64,000 bases of DNA from Natrinema salsiterrestre (GCF_029502005.1 NZ_JAMQOT010000001.1:1022583-1086582); one strand, 5' to 3'; counted from the stretch's first letter, positions 24,194 to 34,053 are shown. Notes: a model not told the origin generated them from the sequence alone. Numbers and translations are program-made.

Positions 24194-26410
24194 GTGTCCG
24201 ACGATTCCACCACCGACGACGCCGCGGGCGGGGCCGACTACCGGCAGGTCTCGTTCGTCGTACTGGCGGGCCTCGCGCTCGTGCTTGCGGCCGTGTTCGC
24301 ACCCGGCATGGCCGGCGGGAGCGACGGGGGCTCGAGTCCCGGATTCGAGTTCGACCTGGATGGCGACCCGTCGGAGGTCGAGACCGAACCCACCGAACCC
24401 ACCGACGACGGCGTCGACGAGCCGGGTGAGGGGTTCGACTGGCGGAAACTGCTCGAGTGGCTCGACTTCCGCCCTGACGACGGCGACGGCGGCGATCGCC
24501 CGACCGAGGTCGAAGAACCACAGTGCGTGATCACCCTGGATCGAAAGCCGGTCCCCGGCCGCGACGTGACGGCGACGATCCGGTACGAGGGCGAGCCGCT
24601 CGTCGACACGCCGGTGTGGTTCGGCGACCGGCGGGTCGGAGAGACGGACCGCGCCGGCCGGGTGACCGGTGAAGTGCCGTACGTCGAGGAACTGGTCGTC
24701 CGGGTCGGCGCCGCGACCGACGCGACGTGTCGCGGCGGGACGCCCACGGCACGGTCCTCGAGCGCGGGCGTCCCGGGAGCAGTAGCCCCACCGACGGACC
24801 AGTCGGGAACGATCGCCGCTCGAACGGCGGCCGCGACGGCGGTGGCGATACCGGCTCCGCTCGCGGCGAGTACGCAGGACGGTGACTCGGAGAACGGGAC
24901 GGCCACCTACGCGGTCGACGGGGAGGTCGAACTGCGCGTCGACGGCGACCCCTACCCCGGTGAAACGGTCACCGTCACCGCAGCGATCGAGGGCGAGCCG
25001 ATGACGGAAGCAACCGTTTCCGTCGACGGGACGGCGGTCGGCGAGACGGACGGCAGCGGGAGGGCCGCGGTGACGGTTCCGGACGACGGCACCGACGCGT
25101 TCGAACTCGAGGTCGCCCGCGGCGACTTCGCGGGGACGACGACCGTCGACGTGCTGTTGCTCGAGGCGGCGTTCTCCCCCGACGGGCTCGCGCCGGTTCC
25201 CGGCAGCCCCGGTGCGGTCGAAGCGACGATCGACGGCGAGCCGGTCGAGGGTGCAGAGGTGACCGTCGGCGGCGAGTACGTCGGGGCGACAGGAGCCGAC
25301 GGCCGACTGGCCACCGGACTGCCGCTCGATCCGACGACGACGGTGACGGTCAGCACGGAGCGACAGACCGCGAGCGTCTCGCTCGTCGGTGCCTACGGCG
25401 GAGGCGTTCTCCTCGTCGCGCTCGTCGTCGCCGGACTGGCCGCGCTCGCCTACCGCAGGCACGGTCGTCGCGGGCCGCTCACGGTCTTCGGGGCCGCGTC
25501 GATACTCGTCGCGGTACTCGTCATCGAGGCGTTCTACGGACGAACGGGCGGCCTCGCCGCCCTCGGTGTCGTGGCGCTGCTCGGACTCGCCGTCGTGCTG
25601 ACGCGGTCGGACAGGGAGGTTACCAGACCCACTACCGACGATCTTCCATCGGTTCGCGACCGCCTGAACCGACTCGAGTCGCGGCTCGTCGCCCTCGCGT
25701 TACGAGTCGTGGACCGGGTCGAGGCGCTGCTCGCGCGGGGGTACTCGCTGGCCGCCGCCGTCCGCGAGTGGCTCCGGTCGCTGCCGCGGTCGGGACGAGC
25801 GCTCTGGAAGCGGTTCGCGGGCTGGCTGGGGACGCTCCCGAGCCGTCTCCGATCCGGACTCGAGGCGCCGGGCGGGCTCCCGACTCGAGCGATTGCAGCC
25901 GGGGTCGGAGCTATCCCGCTGATCGCGGGCGGCTACGTCGTCGACGGCGTCCGGGGGGCGATCCTCGTCACGGTGGCGCTCGCCGTCGCCGGTGTCGTGC
26001 TGTTCCGATCCGACGAGGACGCGACTGACCCGACGGCATCGGACGACGATCGAATGGCGGAGGAGTCCACGGTGTTCGACGCCGGAGAGAACGGCTCGAG
26101 GGACGACCGGCGTTCGTTCCGCGAACTCTGGCGAGCCTTCGCGCGGCGAGTCGCGCCGCGACGCTGGCGAACCCGAACCCCCGGCGAGATCGAGCGGCGC
26201 GCGCTCTCGAAGGGCTATCCGCGCGAACCGGTTCGGGAGCTGACGACGCTCTTCCGCGAGGTGGAGTACGGCGGGCGCCCCCGCTCGAGCGCCCGTCGGG
26301 AACGCGCGGCCGACGCGTACGAGGCCGTCGAGCGGGCTCGAGACCGGGGCGACGGCGAGTCAGCGGACGGTACCGAGCAGGAGGAACCCGCCACGGAGGG
26401 ACAGTCGTGA
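24194..26410 (+). CDS. DUF4129 membrane protein with Ig-like repeats (MoxR cluster 1)
   Basis: A 738-residue protein. It has an N-terminal membrane segment (about 18-40) and an acidic linker. Three carboxypeptidase-regulatory or Ig-like repeats follow, each with a 'G.A.V.VDG..VG.TD..GR' core (near 115-175, 235-320, 335-395). Then come a cluster of helices (about 398-475), further helices (about 575-615), and a C-terminal DUF4129 domain (TPGEIERRALSKGYP... FREVEYGG, about 660-710). DUF4129 typically accompanies MoxR and DUF58 and is thought to work at the envelope face of the membrane. The start is GTG at 24194. It overlaps the next gene by four bases. Confidence 0.85.
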   Translation: MSDDSTTDDAAGGADYRQVSFVVLAGLALVLAAVFAPGMAGGSDGGSSPGFEFDLDGDPSEVETEPTEPTDDGVDEPGEGFDWRKLLEWLDFRPDDGDGGDRPTEVEEPQCVITLDRKPVPGRDVTATIRYEGEPLVDTPVWFGDRRVGETDRAGRVTGEVPYVEELVVRVGAATDATCRGGTPTARSSSAGVPGAVAPPTDQSGTIAARTAAATAVAIPAPLAASTQDGDSENGTATYAVDGEVELRVDGDPYPGETVTVTAAIEGEPMTEATVSVDGTAVGETDGSGRAAVTVPDDGTDAFELEVARGDFAGTTTVDVLLLEAAFSPDGLAPVPGSPGAVEATIDGEPVEGAEVTVGGEYVGATGADGRLATGLPLDPTTTVTVSTERQTASVSLVGAYGGGVLLVALVVAGLAALAYRRHGRRGPLTVFGAASILVAVLVIEAFYGRTGGLAALGVVALLGLAVVLTRSDREVTRPTTDDLPSVRDRLNRLESRLVALALRVVDRVEALLARGYSLAAAVREWLRSLPRSGRALWKRFAGWLGTLPSRLRSGLEAPGGLPTRAIAAGVGAIPLIAGGYVVDGVRGAILVTVALAVAGVVLFRSDEDATDPTASDDDRMAEESTVFDAGENGSRDDRRSFRELWRAFARRVAPRRWRTRTPGEIERRALSKGYPREPVRELTTLFREVEYGGRPRSSARRERAADAYEAVERARDRGDGESADGTEQEEPATEGQS

Positions 26411-27270
26411 GAGCGCGCTACCAGCTGCTGGTCGCCCTGTTCGGACTGGCGCTCGTCGCGATCGGGGCGATCCTGGGAGTCGCCGGCTCCCCGGGGACGG
26501 ACGGCGCCGGCGCGGCCGGCGTCCTGATCGCACTCGTCGCACTCGCCCTCGGACTCTGGAAGGTCCGGGGCTCGCTCGATACGACCGCGGACGCGCCGGC
26601 GGTGCCCTGGGCGCCCGACGAGCCGTTCGCGAACCCGGCCCCCGAGCGGACCGACCGCGACCCCGCGCTCTCGAGCGACGCGTTCGCCGGCGTGATCCGG
26701 ACGGCCGGCGAGGAGGCTCGCAGTTCGGGGACGATCGACGACGGCATCGCGGTCGTCCGGCCGCCGCTCCGGGAGGCGCTGCTGGACGCCCTCGAGCAAA
26801 GTGGCCGGTCGCGGTCGGCGGCCGAGGCGGCGCTCGCGGACGGGAGCTGGACCGACGATCGGGTCGCCGCCAGCGTCCTCGCGGCGGAGATCGAGCCGCC
26901 GATCCGTCCGTTCCGCGAGCGCCTTCGCGCGTGGCTGTACCCCGAACGGGTCGTCCGTCAGCGCGCTCGCCGGGCGACGAGTGCGGTCGCCGAGGCCGCC
27001 AACGACGCCCTGCCGACGGTACCGGGCCAGACCGCCCCGCGAAACGTGCCCGTTCTCCGGCCGCGTCTCGAGGACCTCCGGCGCGGATCGGACGGCCGAC
27101 TCCAGCGGGCCGTCGAGCCCCGGGCGACCGCTCGCGGACCGCAGCCGGTTCGTCCTCGAACGGGGGGAGACGCCGAACGACAGGACGGAAACCGAGGCGA
27201 GAACGACGGCGAGCGTGAGACTCGAGACGATGGCACCCGAGACGCCGACGAGGCGGTGACCGGCCGATGA
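26407..27270 (+). CDS. two-helix membrane protein of the MoxR cluster
   Basis: A 287-residue protein with two N-terminal membrane helices (about 5-25 and 35-50). A charged cytoplasmic or external domain (about 90-190) follows with RPPLREALLDALEQSGRSRSAAEAAL, and the last 80 residues are disordered. The domain occurs in this gene neighbourhood in haloarchaea and has no known activity. Start GTG and stop overlap the neighbours on both sides (GTGA, ATGA), so it is translated as part of the operon. Confidence 0.75.
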   Translation: MRARYQLLVALFGLALVAIGAILGVAGSPGTDGAGAAGVLIALVALALGLWKVRGSLDTTADAPAVPWAPDEPFANPAPERTDRDPALSSDAFAGVIRTAGEEARSSGTIDDGIAVVRPPLREALLDALEQSGRSRSAAEAALADGSWTDDRVAASVLAAEIEPPIRPFRERLRAWLYPERVVRQRARRATSAVAEAANDALPTVPGQTAPRNVPVLRPRLEDLRRGSDGRLQRAVEPRATARGPQPVRPRTGGDAERQDGNRGENDGERETRDDGTRDADEAVTGR

Positions 27271-28820
27271 TCGACCGACAGCAGCGCTGGCGCGGGGCCG
27301 TCGCGGCGACGATCGCGCTCGCGGTCGCCGGGGTGATCGACGGAAACCAGATCCTCCTGCTCGGTGCCGTCATTCCGCTGGCGTTCGTCGCCTACGGCTC
27401 GCTGACCGGCGTTCGGTTCCCCGACGAACTCGCCGCGACCAGGACCGTGACGCCGACGCCCGCGCCCCCCGGTCGACCCGTTACGGTCGCCCTGAAAATC
27501 GTCAATGACTCCGATCGGACGATTACCGATCTCCGCGTCGCCGACGGCGTCCCCGCCGAAATCGCCGTCCTCGAGGGATCGCCGCGGGGCGGCGCGACGC
27601 TCGAGCCGGGTGAGAAACTCACCGTTGAATACGTCGTCGTCGCTCGCCACGGCGAGTACGAGTTCGACCCGCCCCAGTGTCGGGTCCGCGGGCTCGGGGC
27701 GAGCGCGATGGCGACGGTGGGACTGTCGGTGTCGGGCGATCGGGCGGTCGTCTGTCGGCTCGACGCCGACGCGCCGCCGATCGAGGAGGACGGGTCGGGG
27801 CGCGTCGGGCAACTCACGACCGACGACCCCGGCGAGGGGCTCACCTTTCACTCGACCCGCGAGTACCGCCCCGACGACCCCGCGGAGCGGATCGACTGGC
27901 GCCACTACGCGAAACGCGGGACCCTCGCGACGGTCAACTACGAACGACAGGTCTCCGCGACGGTCGTGCTGGTCCTCGACGCGCGAGTCCAGAGCCGGGT
28001 CGTCGCCGGCCCCGGACAGCCCACCACGGTCGAATACGGTGCCTACGCCGCGACCAGAGCGCTGACCGACCTTCTCGAGCGCGGCCACGACGTCGGGATC
28101 GCCGTCATCGGAACGGACGGCCCCGGACCGGCCGGCTGCCACTGGCTCGAGCCAGCGAGCGGAGTCGAACAGCGAACGCGCGCGCTCGACGTGCTCCGGA
28201 CGGCGACCGAGGACGACGGATCGACGACCGACCGCAGTTCGGACGCGTATCGGTCCGCACTCCGCCGACGGAATCGAACGACCCACCAGGTGCGCAAGGT
28301 GCTCGAGCTCGTCCCGGCGAACGCACAGCTCGCGCTGTTCTCGCCGGTTCTCGACGATCAGCCCGTGGATGCGGTCGAGACGTGGCGCGGTGCTGGCCTG
28401 CCGGTCGCCCTCCTCTCGCCCGACGTGATCCCGGAAAACACCGTCAGCGGCCAGTACGAACAGACGCGCCGTCGAACGCGGCTGGCCCGCTGTCAGGCCG
28501 CCGGCGCGCGCACCGTCGACTGGCGACGCGGGACGCCGCTCCCGCTGATCATCGAACGCGCCTTCGCCGCCGACGTGCGCCTCTCGAGTTCGCGACTGAG
28601 CGGGGCCGGCGGTGGAAATCGCTCGAGCGGTGGACTCGACGGCGGCGACTCGAGCAGTGAGATCGACGGAAGCGACTCGACCGAAAGCGAACCCGCCGAA
28701 AGTGCGAGCGGGCCGACACGCGTGGACGGAACGACGGAAATCGGGACGGACGGCGGATCGAGCGACGACCCCGGGTCGGCTTCGGCAACCGAGCCGCAGC
28801 GACGGGGAGGTGACGAGTAG
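27267..28820 (+). CDS. DUF58 protein (MoxR cluster 1)
   Basis: A 517-residue protein. Two N-terminal membrane helices are followed by an external beta-rich domain (about 60-190) and then the DUF58 core with HSTREYRPDDPAERIDWRHYAKRGTLATVNYERQ (about 195-225). That core leads into a vWA-like region (VLVLDARVQSR...). The last 75 residues are a Ser/Asp/Gly-rich tail. DUF58 proteins partner MoxR ATPases in assembling or maturing complexes. It overlaps the upstream gene by four bases and abuts the downstream gene. Confidence 0.9.
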   Translation: MIDRQQRWRGAVAATIALAVAGVIDGNQILLLGAVIPLAFVAYGSLTGVRFPDELAATRTVTPTPAPPGRPVTVALKIVNDSDRTITDLRVADGVPAEIAVLEGSPRGGATLEPGEKLTVEYVVVARHGEYEFDPPQCRVRGLGASAMATVGLSVSGDRAVVCRLDADAPPIEEDGSGRVGQLTTDDPGEGLTFHSTREYRPDDPAERIDWRHYAKRGTLATVNYERQVSATVVLVLDARVQSRVVAGPGQPTTVEYGAYAATRALTDLLERGHDVGIAVIGTDGPGPAGCHWLEPASGVEQRTRALDVLRTATEDDGSTTDRSSDAYRSALRRRNRTTHQVRKVLELVPANAQLALFSPVLDDQPVDAVETWRGAGLPVALLSPDVIPENTVSGQYEQTRRRTRLARCQAAGARTVDWRRGTPLPLIIERAFAADVRLSSSRLSGAGGGNRSSGGLDGGDSSSEIDGSDSTESEPAESASGPTRVDGTTEIGTDGGSSDDPGSASATEPQRRGGDE

Positions 28821-30269
28821 ATGTCCCTCGCCGGCCCCCGCCTCGATCGACCGTCCGCGATCGGCGACGAGGGGCGGCCGCGGGCCGCGAGCCTCTGGAT
28901 CGCCAGCCTGATCGTCGTCGCCATCGTCGGCGTCGTCGGCCTCGAGATCGGCGAGTCGTCGCTGTTGCCGACGCTGGGCCTCGTCGTCGGGCTGAGCGTC
29001 GCCGGCGTCGGCCTGCTCGAGCGCGACGGGTTCGTCAGCCAGGTCGTCGCTCACGGGTTCCTCATGACGTTCGGGACGGCGTTCGCGCTGGTCGTGCTCG
29101 CAGCGCCGTTTGTCACTCGAGCCGGGCTCGCGGCGAGCGGATGCGCGCTCGCACTCGCCGGAATCGGAGCGGCCTGGGCCGACGTCGGCGGTGACGAGCT
29201 GAAACCCGCCGCAGTCGGGACCGTGATCGGCTACGTGACGATGCTGTGCTCGGCGATACTCGTGACGGTCCTGATCGGCATCGTCCTCTTCGGCTGGTCG
29301 GTTCTGACGACCATAACGGGGGTTTCGACGCCGGTCGCGTCCGTCATGGGCTTCTTCCTGATCCTGGCGGGCACCGGTGGCGTCGTCCGACTGGCGCTCC
29401 GGTGGCTCCCGGTTCGACAGTTGACGCCGCGGGACCGGCGGCCGGAAATCGAACGGCGACTCGCCGCCCTCCGACGGCGGCTGCTGTATACCGTCGTCGG
29501 ATCGATCGGCGGGCTCGTCGGCACCGCTCTCCTCGTGATTGTAGCTCCTTCCGGTCTGATAGCGGGCGTCCCGTTGCTGGCGAGCGCGCTCGGCGCGCTC
29601 TCGTCGCCGGTCGTCGTCTGGCCGATCGTGGCCGTCGGCGGGATCGCGCTCCTCGCCGGCATCGGTGCGGTCCTGCTCCGCCGGATGAGCAAGGAGGTCA
29701 CCGCGCGGACGACGCGCCGGAGCGCCGCGATCGTCGTCGGCGTCGCGCTCTCGGTACCGTTCCTCCTTGGACTGTTCCTTTTCGTCGCGGGCATCGGGGC
29801 CGCCAGCGGGGCCTTCGTGATCGGAGCGGCGCTGGTCGTCGGTCTGTTGCTGGGCCCGCTCGCGGTCGCGTTCGTGCTCGGGAGCGCCGTCGTCGGTGTC
29901 GCACTCGGAGTGCTCCCCAGACGGGCGATGGGGCCGACGATCGCCGCGCTGGGGCTCGTCGTCGCCGCGATCGGAGTGGGACGGGGAAACCCCCTCGTCG
30001 TCTTCGCCTGCATCGCCGGCGCGATCGTCGTCTGGGACAGCGCGACGTACGGACTCGGGCTGACGGCTGAACTCGGCCACCTGCCCGAAACCCGCCGGCT
30101 CGAGCTGTTCCACGGTGCCGTCACCGTCGGCCTCGCCGTCGCGAGCGTGGTCGTCGTCACCGCCCTCGAGTTGCTCCGCGCCGGCCTCTTCGCCGGCGGC
30201 GGCGCGACCGGCGGCGTCGTCCTCGTCGTGGTGGGCGCACTGCTCCTGTTGATTCCGTTGCGCGGCTAG
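28821..30269 (+). CDS. polytopic membrane protein of the MoxR cluster
   Basis: A 482-residue integral membrane protein with about twelve hydrophobic stretches rich in Gly, Ala, Val and Leu, and one charged loop near 205-225 (RDRRPEIERRLAALRRR). Its ATG follows the DUF58 stop without a gap. It occurs with MoxR/DUF58 genes in haloarchaea, and no transport motif is evident. It could be a membrane platform for the complex. Confidence 0.75.
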   Translation: MSLAGPRLDRPSAIGDEGRPRAASLWIASLIVVAIVGVVGLEIGESSLLPTLGLVVGLSVAGVGLLERDGFVSQVVAHGFLMTFGTAFALVVLAAPFVTRAGLAASGCALALAGIGAAWADVGGDELKPAAVGTVIGYVTMLCSAILVTVLIGIVLFGWSVLTTITGVSTPVASVMGFFLILAGTGGVVRLALRWLPVRQLTPRDRRPEIERRLAALRRRLLYTVVGSIGGLVGTALLVIVAPSGLIAGVPLLASALGALSSPVVVWPIVAVGGIALLAGIGAVLLRRMSKEVTARTTRRSAAIVVGVALSVPFLLGLFLFVAGIGAASGAFVIGAALVVGLLLGPLAVAFVLGSAVVGVALGVLPRRAMGPTIAALGLVVAAIGVGRGNPLVVFACIAGAIVVWDSATYGLGLTAELGHLPETRRLELFHGAVTVGLAVASVVVVTALELLRAGLFAGGGATGGVVLVVVGALLLLIPLRG

Positions 30270-30349
30270 GGGCGGAGCCGGCGGCCCGACCTGATCCGCC
30301 GCGCGGACTCGAGGGGAGGCTTCTTGGGCATATAGATTCACTGTCGTGT

Positions 30350-31582
30350 ATGGACGAGACGAACGCGACGCCCGACGACGCCGCGCGCGCCGTCAGACGC
30401 GTCGTCGAACGCATCGAGGAAGCCGCCGTCGTCGACCGCGAAGTCCTCCACGCCATGCTCTCGGCGGTGCTGGCCCGGGGCCACGTCCTGCTCGAGGACG
30501 TGCCGGGGACGGGGAAGACGGTCACGGCGCGAGTGATCGCGGAGGCGATGGGACTCGAGTTCAAGCGGATCCAGTTCACGCCCGACCTGCTGCCCTCGGA
30601 CGTGACCGGGTCGACGATCTACGACGAGGAGACCGGCGAGTTCGAGTTCGCGAAGGGCCCCATCTTCACCAACGTCGTCCTGGCCGACGAGATCAACCGC
30701 GCGCCGCCGAAGACCCAGGCGGCGCTGCTCGAGGCCATGGAGGAAGGCCAGGTGAGCGTCGACGGGACGACGTACGACCTGCCGGAGCCGTTCCTGGTCG
30801 TCGCGACCCAGAACCCGATCGAACAGGAGGGGACCTTCCGCCTGCCCGAGGCCCAGCGCGACCGGTTCAGCGTCAAGACCTCGCTCGGCTACCCCGACCT
30901 CGAGGGCGAGATGGGGCTGCTCGAGCGCCGAGCGAACCGCCGGTCGCTCTCGCCGAGCGTCGACCCGGCCGTCCGACCGGACGCGGTCCGTCTCCTGCAG
31001 GACATGACGGAGGACGTCACCGTCGACGAGAAGGTCCGCCGCTACATCGTCGAACTCGCGCGGCAGACGCGGGCGGATCAGCGGGCCGAGATCGGCGTCT
31101 CGCCGCGAGGCGTCCAGCGAGTGTTCGAGGCGGCCCGCGCCGCGGCGCTGATCGACGGCCGGTCGTACGTGACGCCGGACGACGTCAAGCACCTCGCCCA
31201 GTCGACGATGGCCCACCGGATCGTGCTCACGACCGAGGCGACCGTCGAGGGCGTCGAGGGCAGTGCCGTCGTCCGCCACGCCCTGAACGCGGTCGACGTC
31301 CCGGCGGTCGCACCGGGCCCGGACGAGCCCGCTCCGGCGTCCGAACCGGACCTCGACACCGGCTCCGAAGACCCCGCTACGGACTCCGAGCCCTCGTCCG
31401 AACGAGACTCGGACGGCGACCCCGAATCAGTGCCCGGATCAGATCCGAACCCCGACACCGGCTCCGAAACGACGCCCGCGTCCGGGCGCGGGGATGCCAC
31501 CGAACGGGGCGACGGCTCGAGTCACACGCGAGACGGACACGAGGAACCCCGAAGCGACGACGAGTTCGATTGGGCTCGATAA
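30350..31582 (+). CDS. MoxR-type AAA+ ATPase (cluster 1)
   Basis: A 410-residue ATPase. The Walker A is GTGKT at 53-57 within LLEDVPGTGKTVTAR. The Walker B is VLADEINRAPPKTQAALLEAMEE. Sensor 1 is in VATQNPIEQEG, and sensor 2 is in GVSPRGVQRVFEAA. Residues 325-410 are a long acidic, disordered tail made of near-repeats of EPD/DTGSE, not found in the cluster 2 copy. 'gcatatag' about 20 bases upstream suggests its own leaderless promoter in addition to read-through from the operon. It is a chaperone-like ATPase acting with DUF58. Confidence 0.93.
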   Translation: MDETNATPDDAARAVRRVVERIEEAAVVDREVLHAMLSAVLARGHVLLEDVPGTGKTVTARVIAEAMGLEFKRIQFTPDLLPSDVTGSTIYDEETGEFEFAKGPIFTNVVLADEINRAPPKTQAALLEAMEEGQVSVDGTTYDLPEPFLVVATQNPIEQEGTFRLPEAQRDRFSVKTSLGYPDLEGEMGLLERRANRRSLSPSVDPAVRPDAVRLLQDMTEDVTVDEKVRRYIVELARQTRADQRAEIGVSPRGVQRVFEAARAAALIDGRSYVTPDDVKHLAQSTMAHRIVLTTEATVEGVEGSAVVRHALNAVDVPAVAPGPDEPAPASEPDLDTGSEDPATDSEPSSERDSDGDPESVPGSDPNPDTGSETTPASGRGDATERGDGSSHTRDGHEEPRSDDEFDWAR

Positions 31583-31659
31583 TCCGAGTACGGCCCCAGC
31601 AGAGTGCTTGCAACCGCCCGTCATAGCTTCATACCGGTCGCTGCTGTCGCCAGTAGTGC

Positions 31660-32007
31660 ATGGCACTACAACAGCTCGAGCACGCCGACGACCACATGCA
31701 GGAGTGTATCGACAACTGCCTCGAGGCCGCACAGGCCTGCGAGTGGTGTGCCGACGAGTGCGCCGGCGAGGGCGAGGAGATGGCCCGCTGTCTCCGGCTC
31801 TGCCGGGACGTGGCGGACATCGCGTCGCTGCACGCGCGATTCATGGCTCGCAACTCGGGCTACCATGGGGAACTGGGCGAACTCTGTGCGGATCTCTGCG
31901 AGGAGTGCGCCGAGGAGTGCGAGCAACACGACCACGACCACTGTCAGGCCTGCGCCGAGATTCTGCCGAAGTGCGCCGAGAGCTGCCGGGAGATGGCGTC
32001 GGCCTGA
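31660..32007 (+). CDS. cysteine-rich four-helix copper-storage-like protein (DUF326)
   Basis: A 115-residue protein with about 15 cysteines in CxxxC, CxxC and CxxxCxxxC spacings (QECIDNCLEAAQACEWCADEC; ADLCEECAEECEQHDHDHCQACAEIL). This is the pattern of the Csp/DUF326 four-helix bundles that store Cu(I) inside the bundle. It has no signal peptide, so the cytoplasmic form is expected. It stands alone after the MoxR gene. A role in copper buffering is inferred from the family. Confidence 0.88.
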   Translation: MALQQLEHADDHMQECIDNCLEAAQACEWCADECAGEGEEMARCLRLCRDVADIASLHARFMARNSGYHGELGELCADLCEECAEECEQHDHDHCQACAEILPKCAESCREMASA

Positions 32008-32075
32008 GGCCCGAGACGGAAGCCACGGACGGACTCGCGCACGGTCGATCGTGACGATCTCGTGTGACGTCCCGA

Positions 32076-32447
32076 TCAGGAACTGACCGCCGCACCGACG
32101 ATCCCCGCGACCGCGCTCTCGAGGGCCATCACGAGCGAGATCGCGACGGCGAGCGCGAAGATGCCGACGCCCGCAACACCGGTGACTGCACCCCCAATGG
32201 GACCGATCGCGAGCCCGGCGATACCGACGGCGACGCCGACGAGGAGGCCGCCGATGATCCCGCCGAGCGCGCCCGCGAGCAGTCCGTGCCAGAACCCGCT
32301 TCCGAGGCCGCCGCCGGCCATGTAGCCCGCGACGAAGCCGCCTGCCAGTCCCGCCGCGATCTGGCCGATCCCCGGCACAACCAGTCCGATGATTCCGAGC
32401 ACGGTCGCGACGACGAACCCGACGAAGACAGCACGCCAGTCTGTCAT
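32076..32447 (-). CDS. DUF5518-like glycine-rich membrane protein
   Basis: A 123-residue protein with four hydrophobic segments, heavily built from Gly, Ala, Val and Ile (GFVVATVLGIIGLVVPGIGQ; GGFVAGYMAGGGLGSGFWHG). This is the haloarchaeal DUF5518 look. Function is unknown. The ATG at 32447 is used; an upstream extension in the same frame is basic and was rejected. Confidence 0.78.
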   Translation of the reverse strand: MTDWRAVFVGFVVATVLGIIGLVVPGIGQIAAGLAGGFVAGYMAGGGLGSGFWHGLLAGALGGIIGGLLVGVAVGIAGLAIGPIGGAVTGVAGVGIFALAVAISLVMALESAVAGIVGAAVSS

Positions 32448-32615
32448 GGGTGATCGTAAACCGGCGATGGGGATAAGGTCGCGGCGGACACCTGCTGTCC
32501 TGGACAGCCGCGACTCGAGTCGAGGGCACCGACGAGCCCGCGTCTCGACGAGACAACGCACTGGTATCCGGCCCATAACGAACGCCCTTTATGATCCGGC
32601 GCTCTAGTTGTGGAC

Positions 32616-33605
32616 ATGATTTTCGAAGACCTTCCGACGACGCCCACGTCGGAAGAGCTGATCGACAAAGCGTTCTCGCGGGCGGCGCGGGCCGGCAAGG
32701 CCAAAGGCGGCCTCGAGGCCCAGCAGTCGATGCTCCAGACGGCGGCCAACATCATTTCGGACAACCTCGAGAACGTGGTCACGGCGTGGCCCGACTTCGA
32801 GTACGAGGACGACGTCCACCCGTTCTACTACGAGCTGGCGGACGCGATCGTCGACGTGGACGAGCTCCGACAGGCGCTGTCGGAGGTCATGTGGGCCAGC
32901 CGGAAGGCCCGCGAGATTCACGAGGAGTACCAGCCGCGGCTGCGAAAGACCGACGTGGACACGGCGCGCAAGCACCGCAAACAGGCCTTCGCCCGCCTCG
33001 CGGACATCGTCGAGCAGGTCGACGACCACCTGTTGTATATCAACAAATCGCGCAACGACCTGCGCGACCTGCCGGAGATCAACCCCGACGAGCCGACGAT
33101 CGTCGTCGCCGGCTACCCCAACGTGGGCAAGTCCTCGTTCGTCAACGACGTCACGAACGCGCGCGGCGAGACCGCGTCCTACCCCTTCACCACGAAGGGG
33201 ATCGGCGTCGGCCACTTCGAGCGCGACCACATCCGGTATCAGATCGTCGATACGCCGGGCCTGCTCGACCGCCCGCCGCAGGACCGCAACGAGATCGAAT
33301 CGCAGGCCGTCAGCGCCATCGAGCACCTCGCCGACTGCATGCTCGTCGTGGTCGACCCCACCGCCGAGTGCGGGTATCCGATCGACTCGCAGCTCGAGCT
33401 CCGGGACGCGATCTCGGCCCGGTTCGAGGACATCCCCGTGTTCACGATCGCGAACAAGTCCGACCGCTTCGAGGACGGAGCCCTCGACGACGCCGTCGCG
33501 GCCGACTACACCATGAGCGTCGAAACCGGCGCGAACGTGGAGACGGTACTCGACGCCGCCGTCGAGGCCATCGGGTACGAGCCCGAGTTGCCGTTCGAGG
33601 GGTAA
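32616..33605 (+). CDS. NOG1-type GTPase
   Basis: A 329-residue GTP-binding protein. A helical N-terminal domain (1-155) is like that of nucleolar GTP-binding protein NOG1. The G domain has G1 GYPNVGKSS, G2 Thr in SYPFTTKG, G3 DTPG and G4 NKSD. By family it takes part in large-subunit ribosome assembly. I chose the ATG at 32616 over the GTG two codons earlier, because a TATA-like 'ctttatga' near 32587 sets a leaderless start there. Confidence 0.92.
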   Translation: MIFEDLPTTPTSEELIDKAFSRAARAGKAKGGLEAQQSMLQTAANIISDNLENVVTAWPDFEYEDDVHPFYYELADAIVDVDELRQALSEVMWASRKAREIHEEYQPRLRKTDVDTARKHRKQAFARLADIVEQVDDHLLYINKSRNDLRDLPEINPDEPTIVVAGYPNVGKSSFVNDVTNARGETASYPFTTKGIGVGHFERDHIRYQIVDTPGLLDRPPQDRNEIESQAVSAIEHLADCMLVVVDPTAECGYPIDSQLELRDAISARFEDIPVFTIANKSDRFEDGALDDAVAADYTMSVETGANVETVLDAAVEAIGYEPELPFEG

Positions 33606-33645
33606 CGGTGCTCGCAACGCGATCGACACCGGGGGAGCGGTCGCG

Positions 33646-34005
33646 GTGAAGGGCCCCGGTATCCTCTGGATGCTCCAGACCGTCGCCGGGATGTCGATGG
33701 CCGGCCCGATGTTCATTCTCGGCGCTAACCGCCTGCTTTCGGGACGCTACGCCTGGGGAATCGGATTTCTGCTCTTCGGCGGCGTCGTGCTCTACTTCCC
33801 GACGTATCTCGTCAACCGCATCGACGGCCCGCGAACGCGGATTCGACGGCGGATCGGTCGCAGCGACGAAAATGAAGTCGACACCGTGGCCGGGAACGAT
33901 GGCGACAGCGCCGCCGACGGGACCGACGGGACAACCGACGTCGAACGCGGAACCGACGAGGAGTCGACGGACGTTCCGCTGCTCGGTCGACTTCGCGATC
34001 GATAG
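33646..34005 (+). CDS. small two-helix membrane protein with acidic tail
   Basis: A 119-residue protein. Two hydrophobic helices (about 8-28 and 35-55) are followed by an Arg patch (RTRIRRRIGR) that suggests inside orientation, then an acidic Asp/Thr-rich tail ending LLGRLRDR. The start is GTG at 33646 with a purine-rich 'gggggagcgg' upstream. It lies 40 bases after the GTPase gene and is probably co-transcribed with it. No function is known. Confidence 0.7.
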   Translation: MKGPGILWMLQTVAGMSMAGPMFILGANRLLSGRYAWGIGFLLFGGVVLYFPTYLVNRIDGPRTRIRRRIGRSDENEVDTVAGNDGDSAADGTDGTTDVERGTDEESTDVPLLGRLRDR

Positions 34006-34053
34006 GAGACGCGGCGAGCGCGGCGACCGACCGCTGTTCGTCCGACGAGATCG

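Noticed and set aside
26958..30341. Frame of 1127 codons on the minus strand across the MoxR cluster
   Set aside because: Antisense to four overlapping real genes; composition of D, R, E and G without domains.
32610..32615. GTG start two codons upstream of the NOG1-type GTPase
   Set aside because: The TATA spacing favours ATG 32616, although both are possible.
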